Shown here one piece after another: positions 34,772 through 45,120 of a stretch of 64,000 nucleotides of DNA. This DNA is from Marsupella aquatica (Eukaryota; Marchantiophyta): contig OZ316897.1 in NCBI GenBank assembly GCA_973895155.1, positions 9,796,001 through 9,860,000 on the forward strand, in the 5' to 3' direction. The notes below the pieces were generated by a model, which was not told where the DNA came from, did no database searches, and was given only the letters and a program-made list of their open reading frames with translations. Within the stretch, counting starts at the first letter, position 1. Every line of letters starts with the position of its first letter. A program made the translations under genes and the position numbers.

Positions 34772-36970
34772 GTGCTGCTGACATTTCACAGGGAGTTGTT
34801 TTTCCTGAGCTGCTTGAGCATTTCACCTCCGGTATGGCACAAAGGATTCTTACCACTCCACTTTTCAGTTGCCATGATTTACAGCTGGATGCTAGAGCTG
34901 TCATCACAGCTAGAGGGCTCACTACATTCTTCATCAGCCCCTGTGACACCGGTTTTGGAGGTCCAATCTCATGTATATACTGGACCTTCTTCTTCTCCAT
35001 TGCATGCTTCCACTGGTTTGGCTATCCCAGTACCGATTTCCAGTGCTAGAGATGACAGTATTGCTGCAGATTGTGTGACCAGAGTTACACTTGATTCTGG
35101 TCATGCTGCTTCATCGTTCCTGGCTATGCTGTTGAGTGGGAAGACCGTGGACACTAACTCCCTTCACAAGGTACCTCATCATTTGCCAAAAGTGGTGCCT
35201 AGTGACAGGACTTTAGTTTCCACCACCATTGCCATTGTTGACAACAGGAATTCAGCAGTCAAGTTGGAGGGTCACACTCCTCAGGTGGTCATGCTAGACA
35301 CAGGCGCTCAACCAGTAATCTTGGGCATTCAGTTTGCCAAGAAGATGGGACTGCTGACTGATCATTTACAGCAATCCAGGTGGCACATTCGGACTGCTAG
35401 TGGCACTGTGGAGGATGTGTTGGGTGAGAGTTCTACTTTACTCACTCTCACTTTTAATGGAGGTACAGATCAGGAACTGCATTTCCCAGTCAGATGTTTG
35501 GTTACCAATGCCACTACGTATGATGTGCTCATTGGCCAGGAGGCTTTGTTCCCACCAGGTTTTACCATTGACAACTGGCATGAGCATGCATACTACAGAG
35601 TTGATTGGCATACGGATGGCTCACACTTGGGATACATTCCACTTGATTTGCATGGTGCCCATACCCCTATGGCTCACCACTGTGTGTTGAAAGCAGTGCA
35701 CACAGCTACCTATGTCAACCACCCATTGCAGGATTGGATTGAGGAGGATGATGATGAGGTGGCTATTGCACATGCTGCTGCACATATAGCAGCACTTTCC
35801 AGCAACGTGGATCATCAACCAGAGGTGGTACAACGGCTCCAAGCAGCCCATGGACCTTTGGTGGCTGCATTGCACAAATTTGAGGACCTTGGGCAGCATA
35901 ATGGACAACCAATAGCCCCAATCTTGAGCGCACCAGTTACATGGACTCCTCCTTCAGATGGCCTTACATTGCTTGAGCTTTTTGGTGGCATTTCTACAGG
36001 CCTGGAAGCTCTTCTAAAGTCTGGCATGGTGGTGAAGCAGTACATCTATGTGGATATTGATCCAAGTGCAAGGCAAGTGGCTGAATCCCGTCTGCTGGAA
36101 TTTTCAGAGCGATTTCCCCAGCAGTTTCCACATAGTGCATGGAAGTCTGCATTTTCTTTCTTCCCTCCAGATATCCAGCTTGTCCAGCACCGACACTTAA
36201 CCCTTCTTGGCTTCCTTGATTTGATCATAGCTGGTTGGGAATGCCAAGGGTTTTCAGCTGCTGGTCACGGTGCTGGACTGCATGATTCTTGTTCTGGCCT
36301 TTTCACAGCATTGGTTCAGATTCTCACTTGGCCTCAATCCCTTTATCCTGCTGTTGGTTATATCATTGAGAATACTCCATCTCAGTTTGACCAGCGTCCA
36401 CAGGTCAAAGAGGATTTCAGTGTGGTCCAGCACTACTTGGGACCACCCCTTCTCATTGATGCAGTGCACTGTGGTTCTTATGCACATTGTCTTCGTAACT
36501 TTTGGACTAACCTTGCACCACCTTCCTTGCTGGAGATGGCTCTTCACCACACATCCAGGGACACTAACCTTACAGTGGACCAGATTTTGGATCCTGACAG
36601 TTCTTGCCAACTAGTTACACGGCAAGAGCCAGCCAATACCAAGGTGCTAGCTTGGCCTACATTTGTGTTCTTTCCAGGTGCACATGCTTTTCAGGGTGAT
36701 GGTCCTGGCCTGGTTTATCGACATTCTACCGGTACATGGGATGAACCTAGTCCTGAGGAGAGAGAACGGGCTATGGGCTTCCAACCCGGTACTACAGGTC
36801 ACACCAAAATCACCAAGCTGGCCAGGAATGCTTTACTTGGCAAGGTAATGGATCTCAATGCTCTCACTTGGCTTCTGGTCACTTGCATCCTTTTTCAGAT
36901 GTACATTCCTCCAGCATTAGGGGCTCCAGCCCTACCACTCCACAGTGCTGCTGCATGGCATCCAGACTAG
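34772..36970 (+). CDS. Gypsy aspartic protease plus DNMT3-like cytosine methyltransferase
   Basis: An open frame to TAG at 36968-36970. The first 60 or so codons are uncertain: the frame opens with GTG, and a neighbouring frame (about 34790-34995) also looks protein-like, so a frame change probably lies near 34950. Protease: VVMLDTGAQPVILG near 35290, with the catalytic Asp-Thr-Gly and a retropepsin-like continuation to LIGQEALFPPGF. The methyltransferase follows from about 35946 to 36900 without a stop. The frame then ends 600 bp short of the RT domain; the following open frame is in the same phase, so only the TAG separates them. Known gypsy elements process such polyproteins with their own protease. 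Confidence 0.85.
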   Translation: MLLTFHRELFFLSCLSISPPVWHKGFLPLHFSVAMIYSWMLELSSQLEGSLHSSSAPVTPVLEVQSHVYTGPSSSPLHASTGLAIPVPISSARDDSIAADCVTRVTLDSGHAASSFLAMLLSGKTVDTNSLHKVPHHLPKVVPSDRTLVSTTIAIVDNRNSAVKLEGHTPQVVMLDTGAQPVILGIQFAKKMGLLTDHLQQSRWHIRTASGTVEDVLGESSTLLTLTFNGGTDQELHFPVRCLVTNATTYDVLIGQEALFPPGFTIDNWHEHAYYRVDWHTDGSHLGYIPLDLHGAHTPMAHHCVLKAVHTATYVNHPLQDWIEEDDDEVAIAHAAAHIAALSSNVDHQPEVVQRLQAAHGPLVAALHKFEDLGQHNGQPIAPILSAPVTWTPPSDGLTLLELFGGISTGLEALLKSGMVVKQYIYVDIDPSARQVAESRLLEFSERFPQQFPHSAWKSAFSFFPPDIQLVQHRHLTLLGFLDLIIAGWECQGFSAAGHGAGLHDSCSGLFTALVQILTWPQSLYPAVGYIIENTPSQFDQRPQVKEDFSVVQHYLGPPLLIDAVHCGSYAHCLRNFWTNLAPPSLLEMALHHTSRDTNLTVDQILDPDSSCQLVTRQEPANTKVLAWPTFVFFPGAHAFQGDGPGLVYRHSTGTWDEPSPEERERAMGFQPGTTGHTKITKLARNALLGKVMDLNALTWLLVTCILFQMYIPPALGAPALPLHSAAAWHPD
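35946..36900 (+). other. Cytosine-C5 DNA methyltransferase domain (DNMT3-like)
   Basis: About 315 residues. Motif I, LLELFGGISTGLEAL, is the SAM-binding loop near 35968. Motif II is YIYVDIDPSARQVAE. Motif IV holds the catalytic Cys in AGWECQGFSAAGHG (Cys codon 36242-36244); the residue before Cys is Glu, where most family members have Pro. Motif VI is IIENTPSQ with the catalytic Glu (about 36366). Motif VIII is SYAHCLRNFWTNLAPPS, resembling the HRARYFWGNLPG block of DNMT3. Motif IX is EERERAMGFQPG, and motif X is LARNALLGKVMDLNALTWLL, matching DNMT3's LARQRLLG end. All core motifs are present and in order, so catalysis is plausible, on SAM and DNA cytosines. No target-recognition motif can be judged. 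Confidence 0.85.
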
Positions 36971-39412
36971 GTGCACTTACCTCTATCCAACACTCACCAC
37001 TTCAGTCCAAGTGTTGGGGGGGAGGAGGTCCCTTGTAATGCGGCTGACATTATTTCTGAGTTTCATGGTGTGGACCACTTCAGATCAGCAAGTACAACAG
37101 GCCTTGGAGAGGCCTCATCACCTTATCAGCAGCATGCTAGCAGCTTGGACAGTGGAGAGGCTGACACTTCTGGCTCTTCAAGCACGAGTACATCAGGTCC
37201 TATTCCTAGTGTTGCCAACTACACATTTATCATGGGCAACCACCTGAGTAAAAGACAAAAGGACCAGCTGCTGAATTTGCTCCTCAAGCATGAGAATGTG
37301 TTTGCTTTCTCTATGAAGGACTTGGGTAAGTGCAAGACTATGCAGTTCTCCATTGAGTTGGCTGATGAAACACCTATCTTTAGGCGGAGACACTGTTTGA
37401 GTAAGCATGAGTGGCAGCTGGTGGATGAGAGGTGCCAAGAGCTTTATGAAGCTGGTCTTATTCAGCCATCTACATCAGATTTTGCGGCAGCTACAGTGAT
37501 GCCAGCAAAGAAGGATTCCAGTGGATTGTGGACAGAGAAGCGCATGTGTGGGGACTACAGGCCATTGAACCTGGTCACACCCCAAGACAGGTACCCCATC
37601 CCGCGGCCAAAGGAGCTATTTGACAGCATTGGAGACTCAGACATCTTCACTCTTGTGGATCTAAGGCAAGGCTTCAACCAGATTTTGCTGCTTGCAAAAG
37701 ACTGCAAGAAAACAGCTTTCCATGGTAGTAACCAACTATGGGAGTGGTTGGTGATGCCATTTGGCTTGAAGAATGCGCCCATATTCTTTCAAAGAGTCAT
37801 GGACCAGGTTCTGCAAGGTGCTGAGTTTCTGAAATGCTACATTGATGATGTGTTGGTCCACAGCAAAGGATTTGACCAGCATCTACTTGACCTTGAGGAG
37901 CTATTCATGAGGCTTAAGAAGGTGAACCTAAAGATACACCCCAAGAAGTGTGAATTTGCTGTCAGATCAGTAGTATATCTTGGGCATCGCATTCTTCCAA
38001 ATGGAACCATGGCTCACTGGGCCAAGGTGGTATCCATCTTGGAAATGCCCACTCCTACCGATGTTCACACTTTGAGGAGTTTTATTGGGTTGTGCAATTA
38101 CTACCGGATCTACATCAAAGATTTCAGTACCATTGCACACCCATTGTATGCTTTGTTGAAAAAGAATGTGACTTGGACATGGAGTACAGATGCTGAGGCA
38201 GCATTTGCCACTTTGAAGGAGAAGCTCTCAGAATACCCGGTGCTGAGAAGACCTGATTTCAGCAAGGTCTTTGTGCTACACACAGATTGGAGTGCCCTTG
38301 GGATTGGTGCCATTCTGGGCCAGCATGATGAGGAAGGTAAAGAGTACGTCATTGCCTATGCATCCAGGAGCAACAATCAGGCAGAGAGTCATTATTCTTC
38401 TTATGAGGGTGAATGCCTTGCTGTTGTGTGGGCTGTAATACATTACAGGCCCTACCTCTTTGGGACCAGGTTTGTTCTCTACACTGACCACCAGCCCTTG
38501 AAGTGGTTGATGACCAACGACAAGCTTACTGGCAAGCTTGCTTGTTGGGCACTCATACTCCAGGAGTATGATTTTGAGGTAATTCATAGGCCTAGTGTGA
38601 CACATCAAAATGCTGACACTATGTCCCGCAACCCTTTGATTGCCTCTGATGATCCCTCAGATGCACGGCAGGATTTTGACCAGGTTTCCATCCTGCCTAC
38701 ATTTCATGCATCTACCTATCTTGCTTTGCTGCCATGCTACATCGTTGACCAACCTGTGGTGGACATATGGGAGGACAGTGACACTCTGAGATTTTTGCAG
38801 CATGGGGAGTACCCCATACATGTTACTGCAACCCAGAGAGACCAAATTCAGCAAAGGTCCAAGCGTTACTTGTGGAAGGGAGATCATCTCGTGTGCTGCT
38901 TGCCAGACAGGGAAGTGGTGGTTCCACCCATTCATGAGAGGGTTGGCCTTATCCGTAAGGTACATTCTGAGCTTGGTCATTTTGGCGTTAAGAGGACTTA
39001 CAACCTCTTGGTCCCTCATTATCATTGGAGAGGCATGCATGGCCAGGTTCAAGATGTTATTGCCCGGTGTGAACAATGTGATAGGGTGAGGACTTCTTTC
39101 ACATCTCGGCAACCCACACTTCATCCACTCCCTATTCAGGGCATGTTTTATCGTTGGTCATGTGATTTGGCTGGAGAATTACCCCTCACGTCTCGGGGTA
39201 ATCTCTACATCATGATCATGATAGAGCATTTCTCCAAGTGGATAGAACTTGTGGCATTGCCGGATAAGACCTCCCGTAGCACCAGCCAGGCATTCCTACA
39301 ACAAGTTCTCAGCCGCTTTGGAGCTTGTGCAAAATGTCTCACTGACCAGGGATCAGAGTTCAGAGGAGAGTTCCAGGAGCTGCTTGATCAGGCCCTCATT
39401 GATCATCGCTGA
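36971..39412 (+). pseudogene. Gypsy reverse transcriptase, RNase H and N-terminal integrase
   Basis: Same phase as the protease-methyltransferase frame; the separating TAG is at 36968-36970. RT: KRMCGDYRPLN, DRYPIPRP, FTLVDLRQGFNQI (about 37648), VMPFGLKNAP and the catalytic YIDD (37838-37849). RNase H: VLHTDWSALGIGAILGQ (about 38273), RSNNQAESHYSSYEGECLA and LYTDHQPLKWL. Integrase: the HHCC finger HSELGHFGV through CEQCDRV (38963-39081), then the first two catalytic Asp in CDLAGEL (about 39162) and LTDQGSEF (about 39340). A TGA at 39410-39412 ends the frame before the catalytic Glu. RT and RNase H look undamaged. Confidence 0.9.
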
Positions 39413-40311
39413 ACGTCACGAGATCACCCACAAGCAGATGCTTGGCAGAGCGCATGGTTCAGACATGCAAGAAGGGTCTCCGGAAGATCTGCCTCACCAA
39501 AAATAAGGAGGATTGGGACCTGGCCTTACCCTACATTGCCATGGGGTATAGGATGTCCAGACATGCATCACTGTCTAACTTTTCTCCCTACTTCTTGTTG
39601 TTTGGTCGTCACCCAGTTCCACCTTCTGCTATTGCTGCTCACATGCTTCAGGTGGTGGACTTGGATTCAGCTGTGACTTGGTCTGATGTGATCTCTGAGA
39701 GGGCTGCCCTATTCAGGAGGGTTATGCCCATGGCCATGGAGAATTTGGCCATTGCACAGCATAGGGACACACTACATTATGCACACACACGAGGGGGCAC
39801 TTTTCAGCCCAAGGTCAGGAAGTTTGATGTAGGAGATTTTGTGTACTTGCAGCGGCAAGCTAACGACACCCTGGACACCTCTACTAGTCGTACTATTCTC
39901 AGGGTTAAAGCTATTCGACCGTCTGGAGTGCTAGAGTTACAAGGGGCAGATGGGCGCACAATTGCTGACAATGCCAAGAATTGCGCCCCTTGTCATCTGC
40001 CTAACCTGGATCCCACCATTGTGACTTCTACCTGGATTCCACCTATGGACTACCCTTGCAAAGTGTGTTTGCGAATTGATGATGCTGACCAGATGCTGCT
40101 GTGTGATAATTGCAATGGAGGGTACCATCTTTCTGCCTTCGGCCTGAACTTACCCAGGTGCCAGAAGGGTTATGGTTTTGCCCTTCCTCTGCTCCACGTG
40201 CTACCTGACTTTTCTTCAGCCCTCCTTTTAGCTGTGGTCTGGGGGGGATACAGAGGTTTACACCTCCACTACGTACATACCACCTCAGTTGCTTTTTCTT
40301 GGCACTTGTGA
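39413..40311 (+). pseudogene. Gypsy integrase C-terminal part and PHD finger (frameshifted)
   Basis: After the TGA the old frame continues a short way (RDHPQAD), then a shift near 39440 moves it to the frame with AERMVQT, whose Glu completes the DDE triad. The integrase continues with WDLALPYIAMGYR and YFLLFGRHPV. A small beta-barrel-like block follows (KFDVGDFVYLQRQAN, then VKAIRPSGVLELQGADGR), the usual gypsy GPY/F-like end. A Cys-rich block follows instead of a chromodomain. The frame runs to 40311 but is out of phase after about 40133. Confidence 0.8.
40048..40195 (+). other. PHD-type zinc finger at the Pol C-terminus, split by a frameshift
   Basis: YPCKVCLRIDDADQMLLC, then DNCNGGYH, gives the first five zinc ligands of a PHD finger (CX2C, CX2C and His) with the usual acidic/hydrophobic core. 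After about 40133 the remaining ligands and the WFCP-like end lie in the next frame to about 40195, so one indel has split the domain. In other eukaryotes PHD fingers read H3 N-terminal tails; on an integrase this could steer integration to certain chromatin. That role is inferred. Confidence 0.7.
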
Positions 40312-40971
40312 ATGTGATTGGACTTTTTCTAAGGATGTTGGTTGCTAGCAGCTTGCACATATGCATTGTTGGTGACTTGTATGTTTTCGATACACTATGG
40401 CTACGATACTATATGTCACGACAGCTGTCATGCTGAGGGACAGTGCCTCTTGTGCACATCGGCATGTCCCTCGCATGCCCGCTAGTATATAGTTAGGGCT
40501 AGTGTACTACTTGAGTTAGTGTCATGTTCTTGTAGCGAGTCTGGGCCGTTTGAAGCAAAGGTATTTGTTAGTGTGACGCCTGGACCCGGTCCTACTTAGG
40601 GCATGTTTTTCTTTGCCATTTTTCAGTTCTTCTTGAATCGCTGTGAGACAGAGTTTTTCAGAGGCTGCTCGTCGGTTTCATACACGGAATTCACACAGTG
40701 ATTCGTTAGATGCTCCCGGCCGATCTTGGCATCTCGCCGGTTTTCGATTCGATTTCAGTACGTTTGTTTCTATCACCTCAAAAAAAATAAAAAAAATATA
40801 GAGGTTTACACCTCCACTACGTACATACCACCTCAGTTGCTTTTTCTTGGCACTTGTGAATGTGATTGGACTTTTTCTAAGGATGTTGGTTGCTAGCAGC
40901 TTGCACATATGCATTGCCGGTGACTTGTATGTTTTCGATACACTATGGCTACGATACTATATGTCACGACA
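40253..40971 (+). repeat. 171-bp direct repeats on both sides of the gypsy 3' LTR
   Basis: 40253-40423 (GAGGTTTACACCTCCACTAC to ATGTCACGACA) recurs at 40801-40971 with about two differences. The second copy is joined to the LTR end by an A-rich tract (AAAAAAAATAAAAAAAATAT, about 40780-40799). The 5' LTR has no such copy. Confidence 0.85.
40426..40775 (+). repeat. 3' LTR of the gypsy element
   Basis: 350 bp matching 32183-32534 with about ten substitutions and a 5-bp deletion. It ends TATCA and is followed by CCTC and an A-rich tract rather than a matching target duplication. Confidence 0.85.
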
Positions 40972-42593
40972 TTTGTGACAAATCATGCTGATGTGGATGC
41001 ATGTACAACTAGGAATTTTGGAAGGAACTTCCCATGAGGGTCCGTAATTACAAGTCATAAACCTAGCAAGAGCTGACTACACTCCATTAAGTTTTCTAGG
41101 AGTCACAAGCTTGGAAGTGTCTCCATCCACACCTTTAAGCTTGGAAGGGATGCCAAAATGCTCTTCAATTGTATGAATGTGAAGACTTCCTTCCCTAACT
41201 CTTGTACGCTAGTTAAAATGCATGTTTTCCATAGATCCCATGCAAGTTTAGGATCCTAACCAAGCAAAATATTTAGGATTGAGATCTGATCAGAGCTTCT
41301 GGCATGTTTCCATTGAGAGCACATAGATCTAATGACAGCACCCTGTTTTCAAACTAGTGAGGGCTCTGGACACGCTGAAGTTCCATCCGGAGTCCCATCC
41401 ATCATTTAGGGAAACATCTGCTGAATCTCTTTACAGTTTTCAATGGACTCTCATTGCAAAACCTTGTAACAAAAATAGTTGACAATTCCAGATTCTCAGG
41501 TAGGTGCTTTTTGTGGTGTTTTCATTCACCAAAACTGAGTAAAGGGGCATCATGATTTCAGCAGTTCAATTGTAAGTTGTTTCGTCTACCAACGAAGGGG
41601 CCAACAAATAGTTCCACAAAAGAATTGTCGAATAAAGAATTGACTATTTGAACATCCTGGGCAACAGGTGAAACAGCCACAAGAAGGCTCATATTACCAA
41701 ATGTCAAGCTCTTCAAGAATAAACAAAGGTGAAAGCACATCTGTAGATTTCAGATGCCAATATCAAAGCCCCATTCCCAGGCACCTTGCTCCCACTCATT
41801 CCTGCCCTGTGGTGAATAGTGTACTCACTATAAAATGTGCAACCCAAACCCACTCCTAGTGCAGTTTATAATGAGCTATGGGTTATCCATAGCTGTTAGC
41901 GGACTGGTCAAGCTGTGGCTTAAGAGTAAACAATAGGGTTTGTAAAAGCACAGCTGTAATTGGGTTGTGGCTCAAGACATAAAACTGTGTTGCGGCCAGG
42001 ACAAAATCAGTATGGGCTACCAAATTACTTACCCCATGAGGGTGATACATCCAAACAATTAACTCCTATAATACAAGGTTGTGCCAATTTTTACAGTGGT
42101 CGTCATTCAAATTTGCAGGGCACAAAAAATAAGAAATCTGGTAGAAGGAAAGAATAAAGACAAAATAAATTTTGCTTAGTGTGAATGAAAAAGAGGCACA
42201 CCAATGTCCAAGTAGGAGAGAATCAAATGGGATAAGCAAACAAAAAAAGGGGAGTCACTAACACAATGAACAAGGATCAAGGAGGATACTCACTCCATGA
42301 CAAGCTAGGAGGATTGTACATACTGAATAAGGTATACATACTCACTAGAATGAAATAGTGCCTAATTTAGTGTAATATTGGTAGGAGTTAAATTTAAGAT
42401 ACTATTTCAGTCAATAAGGGACTACATACACTAATCAAAATAAAACATTATTCTCCCAATATTTAGAGTGATTTTTTACATTCATTTTTTGTGCCATTTT
42501 CACTGCCCAAAAAACAAAAGTTATAAGGTCCAAAGACATAGTAAAGATCATGGCCCTGGCGTTGATGGCAAGGTGTCAAGCAAGGGGCACAAT
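40972..42593. other. No gene recognised
   Basis: AT-rich spacer after the gypsy element. Open frames are short and without recognisable domains. Confidence 0.35.
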
Positions 42594-43165
42594 TTTACTT
42601 GATGACATCTTTTTACTTCACAATATTTTTCACATAACGACGCATTTGGCACCACATCATATTTTTACTCGACTACATCTTTTATTCATGACATCTTTAG
42701 CAAAACGACTTCTTTTTTGTTAACGACAATTTTTTACTTGACAACAACTTTTTACTTGATAACAACTTTTTGTTTGACAACATGTTTGGCAAAATGACTT
42801 TTTTTTCTTAACGACAAATCTTTACTTGACAACGCCTTTCACATAACTACATCTTTGGCGAAACAACTTCATCGTTCTTAACGACATCTTTTTACTTCAC
42901 GACATCTTTCACAGAACGAAATCTAGGCGACACGACATCTTTTGTACAATGCATGGGTATTGAGCTATTTTGTACTTAACAACATTGTTATACTTACATT
43001 GTTATACTTAATAAAACCTTTGACATAACAACATCATTGGCAACACGACCTCTATTTCTTCCACAACCTCTTGGCCAAGATGACATCTTTCTTCTCAACA
43101 ACCTCTTGGCCGGCACGATCTCTTTTGTTCTCAACGACATCTTGGCCGACACTACATCTTTTGTG
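42594..43165. repeat. Degenerate minisatellite built on ACGACATCTTTT
   Basis: About 570 bp of an 11-13-bp motif (AACGACATCTTTTTACTTGAC and variants with CACATAACGAC, TTTGGCAAAACGAC), repeated dozens of times with higher-order units of about 60 bp. No coding frame. Confidence 0.8.
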
Positions 43166-44454
43166 CAAACGGGTATTGAGCTAGTAAAGCCATAACACTT
43201 TGGTTATGGAAGAACTTTGACACGCCCTATTACTCTCACAGCTACACCCCCACACTCATACCCTCCACACCCCTTGCTTGTGGAAGGGGGGAGTCTACCT
43301 TCAAATTAGTCTTCAGAATTTACATTTGGCCATGTTTATAAAACCCTTTCCAAGGTATCACAATTAATTAGCATGGTGAACCTTTGGATTGACTTTGAAA
43401 AGATGACTGATGATTTCTCCTAGACAAGATTCTTTCTAAGCTATCAGCTTGGAATTGTGATCAGGCAGTCTCACGAGACTAACCATGGGAGCTTGGCACA
43501 TAACTGAGCTATGACCTTAGGACACCACACTGGCGTCTTACACAGCAAATGGAAGAACTGCTCCACAACTCACCCATGGATTTGAGCTGCAAATCCCGCC
43601 CGTGAGAGAACCACGTTATGAAATTAAGATCGCAAAGCTAACGACTGATAGACGAATGGTGGCAGTTTTGTAGAAACTTCATGTTGGCATCCTCATGGGC
43701 GACCATGAAGGCGGAGATGAGAACAACGTGATGAAAGCCCATCGGTTTATTCTCGAAACGCATTGTTGACAATCAGGATCAAAGTACTGAGTCGATTGGT
43801 GTAAAAGTTTGCCACTAGTGTATATTATCAAGAGAGATTTTTACTACTATGAGACTTTCTGTTTTCAGATTTTAGTTTCGGTATGATCCTTGTTCACGGA
43901 TTGAAGGGATGTCTTGGAAAGAGCATGTAGGATCTTCTTTTGATCTTTCTAATGTACGATCGATGTTCTCACAAATGTTCAATGATCTTCGATGTTCTCA
44001 CAACTGTTCAACAATCTTCGATGTCCTGTCAAATGCTTTCCAATTGAATCGATCCTGTTACACTACCACGACATAGATCTAGACGAGACGAAACATTTGT
44101 TTGCCGCTGGTTCCCAAATCCTCTGCCGTCTAGACTGCTCTCCGATCCCATCCTTTTCATGAATCATAGCCGAACAGTATGAAGTCATATCCAATTGTAG
44201 GCAGCCGGTGTAATGATAGGTATCATGGAAAGAATTTCGTAGTTGGGAGTACGGTAAACGTTCCTGGCATGAAGATGATCGACCGACAGAGTCTTGGAAC
44301 AATCAGTGTTGACAAAAAAGTGCAATACTGCCACATCGATTCCTGCCCGCCTGGATCGCTGCTCTCTACTCTCAAGCGAACCACAAAGGGCTCCGTCAGT
44401 CTGCAAAATGGGATAATGATGAATCCATCCCACACTCTTGTGCACGATTGACTA
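43166..44454. other. No gene confidently recognised
   Basis: Holds a short triplicate of TCTTCGATGTTCTCACAA-like units at about 43961-44035. A 90-codon ATG-initiated plus-strand frame (44179-44451) and overlapping minus-strand frames have no recognisable domain. Confidence 0.3.
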
Positions 44455-44922
44455 CGAGAGCATGTTGTCCTACTCCTCTCCATGGGAACGAAAGTCTGAA
44501 TGAATTGACCGTTGAGTCAGAGAGTCAGCCCAATATATCATTGCAACTCATCAAGAACATGTTCTCCTACTCCTCTCCATGGGAAATGAATGTTGAGGTC
44601 AGAGTCGGAAAGTAGACCAGCGGTACAATCAGCCCATTTCATCTGATTCATACCTTCTTTCGGTTCTGTACAGAACATACAGTCTTCGAGACACTGGGGT
44701 GTCTACCCCAACTGACCGTCGCCCATACCTAGCCATCGATCGTACTCGAGCAGCACAGAAAGACTGGACGTACCTCACCGATGCACACGCTGCGCATGAC
44801 TGGTCGGTCATGAAGCCGAGACGGCAGGAATTGATTGTGAGCTAGCCATCGAGGCCGACCGAGCCGAGCAATGACAGGAAGAGGTCATCCTCTCACTCGC
44901 TTTGGAGCAGTAGACATAAATA
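44455..44922 (+). promoter_or_regulatory. Upstream region of SDR copy B, inverted match to copy A's
   Basis: The TATA-like ATAAATA is at 44916-44922, 199 bp before the ATG. Further upstream, TTCTGTACAGAACATAC, GTACGATCGATGG-type blocks and the CTCCTCTCCATGGGAA repeats (two units, 44469-44583) match 14150-14530 in inverted orientation. Conservation across copies suggests a shared promoter. Confidence 0.55.
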
Positions 44923-45120
44923 CTTACTCACGAGCACTGACGAATCACTCAATTGAGAAACGGCGTTTCGGGATTGAGAAGTTCATTTAGATTCTGTGAT
45001 CGAGAAGACAAGGAGCAGATCGATCGAGCACTTTGGATTCTGTAATCGAGAAGAAGGAGCAGATCGAGCGAACACTTCGGAATTCACAATTCACAGAGTT
45101 CCGATTTCTTCCGAAGCAAC

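Larger units (their letters stand above)
32183..40775 (+). mobile_element. Ty3/gypsy retrotransposon carrying a DNMT3-like methyltransferase and a PHD finger
   Basis: A plus-strand element with LTR sequence at both ends, differing at about ten positions by eye (about 2.5%), so younger than the copia copy. Domain order: Gag with two zinc knuckles, aspartic protease, cytosine-C5 methyltransferase, reverse transcriptase, RNase H, integrase (HHCC, DDE), C-terminal PHD-type finger. RT before integrase marks it as Ty3/gypsy. Gag has two in-frame stops, the Gag-Pol junction changes frame, a TAG lies between methyltransferase and RT, integrase has a TGA and a frameshift, and the PHD finger is split by a frameshift. 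A clear TSD and primer site were not found. Methyltransferase-bearing retrotransposons are known from charophytes and dinoflagellates. Confidence 0.9.
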
